Source: Bacteroidota bacterium (lineage in GTDB: Bacteria > Bacteroidota > Bacteroidia > Bacteroidales > VadinHA17). From it: a stretch of 30,594 nucleotides of DNA. Position 1 is the first letter of the stretch. Each line of letters opens with the position of its first letter. The notes below the pieces were generated by a model that worked only from the letters and a program-made list of their open reading frames with translations, did not search any database and had not been told where the DNA came from. The stretch lies in the NCBI GenBank assembly GCA_030628785.1, contig DAOVQI010000001.1, forward strand, positions 1 through 30,594. Direction: 5' to 3'. Of the stretch, positions 23,684 to 30,594 are shown piece after piece. The translations under genes and the position numbers were made by a program.

Positions 23684-25576
23684 ATGAAACATCTAAACAA
23701 AAATTTTTCATTATTTGTTATTGCTATACTTGCAAACATTGTGATTTCAGCTCAAAGCACTCTTTATATGCCCCGGGATATTCAAAAGTCGTACGACATT
23801 GGAGTACGCTCATACGACGGCAAGCCGGGTAAAAACTATTGGCAGAACAGTTCCGATTACAAAATAAAAGCGGAACTCTTTCCTGGGCAAAGTATATTAA
23901 AAGGCGAAGAAGTCATTACATATTACAACAATAGTCCTGACACGTTAAAGAGCATGGTGATTCGGCTTTACGGCGATATTTATAAGAAAGGTGCCACAAA
24001 GGATTGGTATGTCGGAACTGCTGATATGACAAACGGTGTTGAGTTAGACTATCTTATTATCGGTAAAGATACCATAAAACTTGATGGGTCAAATGCTTAC
24101 AGGGGCTCAACAAATTTATTTGCCAGATTAACAAATGCGCTGCCGCCTGATTCTCAGACAGAAGTAAAAACAAAATGGACCATAGAAATTCCCGACACTT
24201 TTCAATTAAGAATGGGCAATTATGGCGATAACGATTTTTTCATCGCTTACTGGTATCCGCAAATTGCAGTTTACGACGATATCGCCGGTTGGGATCGTAT
24301 TGATTACACCGGTATGGCCGAATTCTATAATGATTTTAATAATTATACCATTGAAATCACTGTACCCGATAATTTGGTGATTTGGGGTGTGGGCAACCTA
24401 CAGAATCCTGAAAAGGTTTTTTCACAAACGATTATTGACAAGATCAATCAAGCAAAACAGACCGATGAAACGGTAAGAATAATTACTCAGCAAGATTATA
24501 AAAACAACGACGTTACTTTGAAGAACGGGAAAAATGTTTGGAAGTTTTCTGCCACGAAAGTAACCGATTTCTCTTTTGCCGTGAGCGATAATTTTACCTG
24601 GGATGCTGCCAGTGTTGAAGTTGATAAATCAACCGGAAGAAGAGTTTTAACTTCTGCTGTTTATCTTGACAGCACTATCCATTGGGAGAATGCCGCGCAG
24701 TACGCAAGAGCAACGATCAAGTATTTGTCCGAAGAATTACCGGGCGTACCCTATCCGTATCCTCATACAACAACTTTTTGTAACAAGAAACGAGGCGGCG
24801 GAATGGAAACACCCATGATGGCAAACGACGGAGCACCAAAGGACAAAGGGAGTCTTATCGGTTTGATCTTCCATGAAATATCGCACAGTTATTTCCCATT
24901 TTACATGGGAACAAATGAAAGAAAATATGGGTGGATGGACGAAGGATGGGCAACATTCTTCCCCGGCGTAGTGGTTGATAGTTTGGTGCCCGGGTACGAT
25001 TACTACAGAGACTTAATTCGCGGTTATGAATATTTCGCAGGCAAAGAATTAGAATTGCCGATGATGATCCCTACATTTGGACTACCCATTCAATCATCAG
25101 GAACAGCATCTTATTCAAGACCCGGAACGGCTTATATGGAATTACAAAAATTGCTGGGAAATGATCTTTTCAAAAAAGCATTACAAAAATACATTGACCT
25201 CTGGCATGAGAAGCACCCAATTCCGTATGACTTCTTTTTCACGTTCAACGACGTTGCCGGCAAAGATTTAAGCTGGTTCTGGAATCCGTGGTTCTATGAT
25301 ATGGGTTATCCCGATCTGGCAGTTAAAGAAATCGAGAAAACTAAAAAGGGTTATACCGCAATTATTTCGAAAGTCGGAACAATGCCGACCGCTGTTAAAG
25401 TTACTTTTACTTTCGCCGATAGTTCCAAGCAGAACGTTTCGAAAACACCGCTTGTATGGAAAGACGTGGATATTTTTCACGCTACTGTTAAAAGCAATAA
25501 AAAACTAATAAAGGTTGAACTTGGAAGTCCATACATTCCTGATGCGAATAAAAAGAACAACACGAAGGAATATTAA
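23684..25576 (+). CDS. M1 family metallopeptidase, exported
   Basis: The 630-residue protein has a signal peptide (LFVIAILANIVISAQS). The zinc peptidase signature is HEISH (397-401), with the third ligand Glu420 exactly 18 residues after the second histidine (WMDEGWATF), as in gluzincins of family M1. The substrate-binding motif is GGGMETP (371-377), a variant of the usual GAMEN, common among bacterial M1 relatives of this size. A tail of beta structure follows from about 555. It should be a periplasmic or secreted aminopeptidase-like enzyme. It is followed 4 bases later by a glycan-related lipoprotein gene, so they are cotranscribed, perhaps for glycopeptide breakdown. The promoter is not clear; TACGTTTA lies upstream near 23643. 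Confidence 0.9.
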   Translation: MKHLNKNFSLFVIAILANIVISAQSTLYMPRDIQKSYDIGVRSYDGKPGKNYWQNSSDYKIKAELFPGQSILKGEEVITYYNNSPDTLKSMVIRLYGDIYKKGATKDWYVGTADMTNGVELDYLIIGKDTIKLDGSNAYRGSTNLFARLTNALPPDSQTEVKTKWTIEIPDTFQLRMGNYGDNDFFIAYWYPQIAVYDDIAGWDRIDYTGMAEFYNDFNNYTIEITVPDNLVIWGVGNLQNPEKVFSQTIIDKINQAKQTDETVRIITQQDYKNNDVTLKNGKNVWKFSATKVTDFSFAVSDNFTWDAASVEVDKSTGRRVLTSAVYLDSTIHWENAAQYARATIKYLSEELPGVPYPYPHTTTFCNKKRGGGMETPMMANDGAPKDKGSLIGLIFHEISHSYFPFYMGTNERKYGWMDEGWATFFPGVVVDSLVPGYDYYRDLIRGYEYFAGKELELPMMIPTFGLPIQSSGTASYSRPGTAYMELQKLLGNDLFKKALQKYIDLWHEKHPIPYDFFFTFNDVAGKDLSWFWNPWFYDMGYPDLAVKEIEKTKKGYTAIISKVGTMPTAVKVTFTFADSSKQNVSKTPLVWKDVDIFHATVKSNKKLIKVELGSPYIPDANKKNNTKEY

Positions 25577-25580
25577 ATCT

Positions 25581-28193
25581 ATGAAAAGGAAATTATTCTT
25601 AATGTTCATTGGAATGACATTTATTGTATTTAGCTTTTCTTGTGTTAACCAGGATAATCGCACGGTAATTATCCTGCCCCGGGAGGCATCAAAACAAGAG
25701 ACCCTTGCAGCTAAGGAGGTCAGACGATACATTTATCTGAGAACAGGAAAACTATTGGAAATCCGGGCAGTTAATTCCATCCCTGAAAAGGAAAAATCGT
25801 TCATTCTGTTAGGAGAAAAAAAACGGAAGATCTTTCAGGAGCCATTATTCCAAAATATCCGGCAGGAAATTAAGTATCTTTCCTCTGAAAACTATTTATT
25901 GAGAACAATTCATTCCGCTGGAAAAAAAATCCTTTTAATCACCGGAGGAGACCCTTCCGGAACATTGTACGGTGCATATGAATTTGCAGAAACAATAGGG
26001 ATCAGGTTTTATCTTCATGGCGATGTAGTTCCTGATGAAAAGGCCAAATTTGTATTCCCGGAACTCAGCAAATGCGGTAAGCCACTGTTTGAAACAAGAG
26101 GTATCCAGCCCTTTCACGATTTCCCTGAAGGACCTGACTGGTGGACTATGGATGATTATAAAGCAATCCTTTCACAGCTTCCGAAATTAAAAATGAACTT
26201 CATCGGGTTTCATACTTACCATGAAGGTGATGTTGGACCCGAACCTACCGTTTGGATTGGGTTACCCGAAGACCTTGCCAAAAATGGAAATGTAAACTTA
26301 AGCTATCCGACAAGGCATTTTAATACCATCAGCGGAACATGGGGATATAAACCAAAACCAACGAGCCAATACAGTTATGGAACTTCAGAATTATTCGACC
26401 GGGATGATTATGGAACAGAATATATGAACAATAAAATGCCCTGGCCGGAAAATTTAAAAGAAAGCAATGATCTGTTCAATAATGTCGGGGACTTTTTTGG
26501 TGAATCTTTTTTCTTTGCCCATGAACTTGGGATTCAAACCTGTGTTGGAACAGAAACACCTCTTGTGATTCCGTCACAAGTAAAGGAAAGATTAAAAAAA
26601 CTTGGAAAAGATCCGGATAACCCAAAAGTGATCCGGGAAATCTACCAGGGCATGTTCGAATGGATCAAAAGGAATTATCCTTTGGATTATTACTGGTTCT
26701 GGACACCTGAAAACTGGACATGGGGTGGAAATACACCCGAACAGCTGGCATTGACAAAACAAGACATCCAGGCGGCTATGAGTGCTGCGGAAAGCATCGA
26801 TGCCCCTTTCACACTTGCTACCTGCGGATGGGTACTGGGTCCGAAGGAAGACCGGGCCATGTTCGATAAATTCCTGCCCAAAGAAATGCCCATGAGCTGT
26901 ATCAACCGGCAGGTTGGATTTGCACCTGTTGAAAATGGATTTTTAAATGTAGAAAAACGGCCAAAATGGGCCATTCCCTGGCTTGAAGATGATCCGGCAA
27001 TGATCATTCCCCAATTATGGGTTGGCAGGATGAGGAAAGATGCCGCCGATGCACTTGCTTATGGTTGTACGGGATTATTGGGTATTCATTGGAGAACCAG
27101 GGTTCTCGGTCCAAATGTCTCTGCTCTCGCAAAAGCAGCCTGGGAACAGGAAAAATGGAATCCGGATTTTGGAAAAAAGATCATTGTAGACGAATCAGCT
27201 AAAATGGAAGGATCCCCAGGAGCTTATATTGATAAACCCCGGGATCTTCCAGTAGATGATTTTTATTCTGATTGGGCTTTGGTCAACTTTGGCAGAGAAG
27301 TATCTGAACCGATAGCTGAAATATTCATCCGCCTGGATGGGAATTCCATGGTTAACGATAAAAGTGCCCGAAAAGCAAATTTACCTCGTCCGGCAGAATG
27401 GGTTCAAGGACCAGGTGGAATTATTCCCGACCCGAGACCGTGGGAAGAAGCCTCTGAAGATTATGCTTTTGTTGATGAAATGGAAAACCTTATGTACAAG
27501 GTGAAAGGAGCGGGTAACCTCGATAGATTCAATTACTGGCTCAACAATTTCCGTTATCTCAGGGCTATGGGGAAATTTAACTGTACCCTTCACCAGTATA
27601 ACTCAGCATTAGACGAGGCTAAAAATGAAAAAAATCCGGAGGAACAAAAATCAGTTGCCAGGAATAAGGTATTACCGCTCAGAAGTCAACTTATGCATGA
27701 TATTGATGAGGTCTTTAATTATCTCCTGGCCACGGTCAATACAACCGGTAGCCTGGGAAATGTTACTAATTGGCAGCAACATGTGATTCCCATACAAGTA
27801 AATAACCGGTTGGATGAATTCAGAAATTACCTGGGAGAAGATCTCCCGGATTCAATTTTATTATCCGGGATATACCCGGGAAAGCCCAGAATAATCGTTC
27901 CAACTGTAAGAAATATCCTGGAGAAAGGTGAAGATCTTAAATTAAAAATCATTTGTTTAGGGATGAATCCAAAATACGGAACACTGTTATTCCGGAATCT
28001 TGGAGAGAAAAGTTTCGAAGAAACCGAAATAACACATGTCAATCGTGGAGTTTATTCAGCAGAAATTCCCGCTTCATCCATTCAGGACGATTTTGAATAT
28101 TATATTGAAGTTATGTCGGATACAGGCGAATTGTATCATTTCCCTTCAACATCACCTGAATTAAACCAAACCATTGTAATTTTTGAAAACTGA
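25581..28193 (+). CDS. Lipoprotein with GH67/GH20-type N-terminal domain, putative glycoside hydrolase
   Basis: I take the ATG at 25581 as start because it gives a lipoprotein signal (FSFSC, Cys21) and avoids overlap with the peptidase gene; the product has 870 residues. Residues about 27-150 are the alpha/beta domain that precedes the catalytic barrel in alpha-glucuronidases and hexosaminidases (GDPSGTLYGAYEFAETIG, 123-140). A large central region, probably a barrel, contains YYWFWTPENWTW (370-381) with Glu377 as a possible catalytic acid. The C-terminus ends in a small beta domain. I cannot assign a known GH number or substrate. Its operon with the M1 peptidase and the beta-helix protein points to breakdown of a complex glycan at the cell surface. 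Confidence 0.7.
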   Translation: MKRKLFLMFIGMTFIVFSFSCVNQDNRTVIILPREASKQETLAAKEVRRYIYLRTGKLLEIRAVNSIPEKEKSFILLGEKKRKIFQEPLFQNIRQEIKYLSSENYLLRTIHSAGKKILLITGGDPSGTLYGAYEFAETIGIRFYLHGDVVPDEKAKFVFPELSKCGKPLFETRGIQPFHDFPEGPDWWTMDDYKAILSQLPKLKMNFIGFHTYHEGDVGPEPTVWIGLPEDLAKNGNVNLSYPTRHFNTISGTWGYKPKPTSQYSYGTSELFDRDDYGTEYMNNKMPWPENLKESNDLFNNVGDFFGESFFFAHELGIQTCVGTETPLVIPSQVKERLKKLGKDPDNPKVIREIYQGMFEWIKRNYPLDYYWFWTPENWTWGGNTPEQLALTKQDIQAAMSAAESIDAPFTLATCGWVLGPKEDRAMFDKFLPKEMPMSCINRQVGFAPVENGFLNVEKRPKWAIPWLEDDPAMIIPQLWVGRMRKDAADALAYGCTGLLGIHWRTRVLGPNVSALAKAAWEQEKWNPDFGKKIIVDESAKMEGSPGAYIDKPRDLPVDDFYSDWALVNFGREVSEPIAEIFIRLDGNSMVNDKSARKANLPRPAEWVQGPGGIIPDPRPWEEASEDYAFVDEMENLMYKVKGAGNLDRFNYWLNNFRYLRAMGKFNCTLHQYNSALDEAKNEKNPEEQKSVARNKVLPLRSQLMHDIDEVFNYLLATVNTTGSLGNVTNWQQHVIPIQVNNRLDEFRNYLGEDLPDSILLSGIYPGKPRIIVPTVRNILEKGEDLKLKIICLGMNPKYGTLLFRNLGEKSFEETEITHVNRGVYSAEIPASSIQDDFEYYIEVMSDTGELYHFPSTSPELNQTIVIFEN

Positions 28194-28275
28194 TTTAATA
28201 TAACACTTATAACTGTCAGACTGAATAAACAACCTAATAAATAAGACCCATCCATTTCAAAAAGCAAAAACCGGA

Positions 28276-30384
28276 ATGAAAAAAAAACTGATGCGCTTTT
28301 CTGTTATTACATGTCTGATGATCTTCTTGACATTAATGAGTTTAGCCCAGACCCGTTATTTTTATATGTCTCCTGATGGGGATGACTTTAATCCCGGAAC
28401 CAGCGAAGCTCCCCTTGCCAGCCTTACAGGAGCCCGTAATGCCGTGCGGAATTACCGGAAGGATCATGGGTTGCAGGATACCATCCGGATCATAGCTACA
28501 GACGGTTGGTACCAAATGAAAGAACCGTTAGTCCTGGGTCCTGATGACGGCGGTGATAAACTATTTCCCATTATCTACGAAGCAGCCCAGTATGCACACC
28601 CTGTTTTCAGCGGAGGACAGGAAATCCAAAGGTTCAGGATCGTGAGCAACAAGCTCTGGAAAGCTGAGATCCCCGAAGTTCCTTACTGGAATTGGTACTT
28701 TGAACAACTCTATGTAAACGGGAAACGGGCTATCCGGGCTAAATCCCCAAATACCGGGTTTTTCCGGATGAAGAGTGTACAGGAAGAAGTCTGGGTTCGC
28801 GGTGAAGGCAGAGCTCCCCAACGTGCAAGACAAATCATAAATACTGATGAAACAGATATCACTCCTCTGTTTAATTTGGATAAAACCGACTTTCAACGGG
28901 TTGTAATGGTAGTATTTCACAAATGGGATATTACACGGCGTTCTCTGGATAAGGTAAAAACCGATCCATATCAGGTAATTACTTCCGGACAGGGCATGAA
29001 ACCATGGAATGCATGGAGGTCCGGACAACGGTATATACTTGAAAATTACCGCCAGGCTCTGGATACACCGGGTGAATGGTTCCTCGAGAAAGACGGGACT
29101 CTTTGGTACGTACCCAAACCCGGAGAAACCATAAAAAACACGCAATCAGTAGCCCCGGTTCTGGAAAAGCTTGTCATACTTAAAGGCGATCCAGCTAAAA
29201 AATTATTTGTGGAAAATATTCATTTCCAGGGTATATCTTTCCAGTATGCAGCATACCATATGCCTGCTGAGGGTTTTGAACCCAACCAGGCCGCTGCCGG
29301 TATTGAGGCTGTAATCCAGGCAGATGGAACCAGGGGCATTCGCTTCCTTAATTGTGAAGTAGCACATACCGGAACCTATGGGATCTGGTTCCGTGAAGGA
29401 TGTTCTGATTGCCTTGTGGAGCACTGTTATATCCATGATTTGGGGGCAGGAGGAGTACGCATCGGCGAAACCATCATCAGAGATGAAGAAGCCAGGCAAA
29501 GCCATCATATCCGTTTCAATAACAATATTATCCGTAACGGTGGGGCAATATTTCCCTGTGCTGTCGGGGTTTGGATCGGACATAGCAGCGATAACAGCGT
29601 TACTCATAATGAAATTGTCGATTTTTATTACTCAGGTGTTTCGGTCGGGTGGCGTTGGGGCTATGATTATTCCCCGGCAAAACGTAATACCATTTCATTT
29701 AATCATATTCACCACCTGGGGTGGGGATTGTTGAGTGATATGGCAGGAGTCTACACTCTTGGACCTTCCGAAGGTACAGTAGTGAACAACAATGTGATCC
29801 ATCATGTGGATGCTTATTCCTACGGCGGATGGGGATTGTATACCGACGAAGGCTCCAGCCACATCCGGATGGAGAACAACCTCGTGTACAAAACAAAAAC
29901 AGGAGGATTTCACCAGCATTATGGCAGTGAAAACCTCATCCGAAACAACATCTTTGCCCTTAATAAACTCTATCAACTCCAGTGTACACGGGTGGAAGAA
30001 CACCTTTCGTTTACTTTTTCAAACAACATTGTCTATACCCAGGAAGGTGTTCTTTTTTCAGGACCGTGGACATCCATTCAGGCATTATTAGAAAAAAACT
30101 GCTATTGGGACCTTCGGACAAAAGATCCACTTTTTATGGAAACCCATTTCTCCGAATGGAAAAAGCTGGGGCTTGATAAAGGGTCTATAATTGCAGATCC
30201 TTTTTTCATTGACCCACAGAACGGCAATTTCCAATTCAGTAAAAATAACACCTGGAAGAGGATTGAATTTGTACCTTTCGATCACTCCCAAGCAGGAGTA
30301 TATGGTGATAAAGAATGGGTAGAATTGGCCCGCTTTAATCCCGGTAAAGAAGAAGCCTACAAACGTAAAATATTGGAGGAATAG
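28276..30384 (+). CDS. Right-handed parallel beta-helix protein, exported (lyase or glycosidase-like)
   Basis: The 702-residue protein has a signal peptide (LMIFLTLMSLAQ) and then FYMSPDGDDFNPGTSEAP, the usual opening of secreted beta-helix carbohydrate enzymes. Residues about 320-600 show repeated Asn/Ile-rich coils (FNNNIIRN, VTHNEIVDF, ISFNHIHHLG, VVNNNVIHHV, MENNLVYKT), the ladder of a parallel beta-helix. Conserved blocks LGAGGVRIGE, GVWIGHSSDN, LSDMAGVYTLG, YGGWGLYTDEGSS and GGFHQHYGSEN probably line the active cleft. It resembles the GH141-like group of such proteins, which includes fucosidase and xylanase activities, but I cannot settle the family. It lies 82 bases after the preceding gene, probably in the same transcript. 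Confidence 0.8.
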   Translation: MKKKLMRFSVITCLMIFLTLMSLAQTRYFYMSPDGDDFNPGTSEAPLASLTGARNAVRNYRKDHGLQDTIRIIATDGWYQMKEPLVLGPDDGGDKLFPIIYEAAQYAHPVFSGGQEIQRFRIVSNKLWKAEIPEVPYWNWYFEQLYVNGKRAIRAKSPNTGFFRMKSVQEEVWVRGEGRAPQRARQIINTDETDITPLFNLDKTDFQRVVMVVFHKWDITRRSLDKVKTDPYQVITSGQGMKPWNAWRSGQRYILENYRQALDTPGEWFLEKDGTLWYVPKPGETIKNTQSVAPVLEKLVILKGDPAKKLFVENIHFQGISFQYAAYHMPAEGFEPNQAAAGIEAVIQADGTRGIRFLNCEVAHTGTYGIWFREGCSDCLVEHCYIHDLGAGGVRIGETIIRDEEARQSHHIRFNNNIIRNGGAIFPCAVGVWIGHSSDNSVTHNEIVDFYYSGVSVGWRWGYDYSPAKRNTISFNHIHHLGWGLLSDMAGVYTLGPSEGTVVNNNVIHHVDAYSYGGWGLYTDEGSSHIRMENNLVYKTKTGGFHQHYGSENLIRNNIFALNKLYQLQCTRVEEHLSFTFSNNIVYTQEGVLFSGPWTSIQALLEKNCYWDLRTKDPLFMETHFSEWKKLGLDKGSIIADPFFIDPQNGNFQFSKNNTWKRIEFVPFDHSQAGVYGDKEWVELARFNPGKEEAYKRKILEE

Positions 30385-30424
30385 GTTTGTGTTGATATAC
30401 CAGTGAAAGAACATAGTTTCACAA

Positions 30425-30537
30425 ATTTACCCTGTGAAATATTGCTTTGCAATAAATCTTCGATTTATTGCAAAGGGTTCACCCAGTGAAATGCTGCTTC
30501 GCAGCAGTAGCTTTTGCCACTATTTCACGGGGTAAAT
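30425..30537. repeat. 113-bp inverted-repeat element made of nested hairpins
   Basis: The ends ATTTACCCTGTGAAAT (30425-30440) and ATTTCACGGGGTAAAT (30522-30537) are inverted repeats with one mismatch in 16. Inside, CTTTGCAATAAATC (30445-30458) pairs perfectly with 30462-30475 around TTC. Two related units (from 30429 and from 30481) both read ACCC-GTGAAAT followed by a small hairpin. The element has no coding capacity and resembles RAYT-dependent REP/MITE elements of Bacteroidota. The remaining bases to 30594 show no gene. Confidence 0.75.
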
Positions 30538-30594
30538 TAAAAAACCCCTTAATTTTCAGGTTTCATAAATAATTAGTTAATAGTCGGCCCGCCC

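Noticed and set aside
25515..25580. Earlier ATG for the GH67-N-domain lipoprotein
   Set aside because: It would overlap the end of the peptidase gene and place 22 charged residues before the signal peptide.
28561..29145. 194-residue minus-strand frame inside the beta-helix gene
   Set aside because: It is a shadow frame; the plus-strand protein carries the signal peptide and repeat pattern.

Overview
The window looks like the chromosome of a member of the Bacteroidota. Supporting signs are lipoprotein signal peptides ending in a cysteine on carbohydrate enzymes, candidate promoters of the TAnnTTTG type, mostly absent Shine-Dalgarno sites, an IS200-like (RAYT-type) transposase tail with small hairpins, and a large set of glycan-degrading families (GH172, GH38, a 3-keto-disaccharide hydrolase domain, beta-helix proteins). 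No rRNA, tRNA or CRISPR array was seen, and I cannot name the genus.

Layout. (1) 1-2535: the tail of a RAYT transposase with its hairpins, then a GH172/DUF2961 lipoprotein. (2) About 2565-17493: an accessory island lying between two copies of a 40-bp repeat in the same orientation (39 of 40 bases match). It holds a frameshifted DprA-like gene with paired decamer repeats upstream, a candidate small RNA, a four-gene minus-strand operon (PLD-SNF2 helicase, N6-adenine DNA methyltransferase, XRE-ImmA/IrrE regulator/protease, DUF4411 PIN-like toxin), an HNH-like protein, a hypothetical gene broken by a stop codon, a DUF2971 protein, a sulfatase remnant and an exported L-fucose-isomerase-like protein. 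(3) 17575-30384: a second carbohydrate block with a DUF1080 lipoprotein and ROK sugar kinase (plus strand), a large GH38 alpha-mannosidase-like enzyme (minus strand, convergent), about 1 kb of gene-poor DNA rich in hairpins, then M1 peptidase, a GH67/GH20-N-domain lipoprotein and a parallel beta-helix protein, all on the plus strand. (4) 30425-30537: a compact inverted-repeat element built from hairpins.

How it fits together. The outer genes read as a periplasmic or outer-membrane glycan-processing neighbourhood (fructan/arabinan-like, mannoside and polysaccharide-lyase-like activities, a sugar kinase), although no SusC/SusD pair lies in the window. The inner island reads as a defence region. 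A helicase and a methyltransferase form the core of a restriction-like or DISARM-like system, and an ImmA/DUF4411 toxin-antitoxin-like pair follows in the same operon. Just past the toxin gene lies a second, degraded copy of the methyltransferase's 3' end, which suggests the operon was assembled by insertion or replacement at the methyltransferase tail.

Decay is concentrated in the island: one DprA-like frameshift, one methyltransferase-tail frameshift, one nonsense codon, and one deleted and frameshifted sulfatase. Two of the frame breaks fall in A-runs, so sequencing error must be excluded for those.
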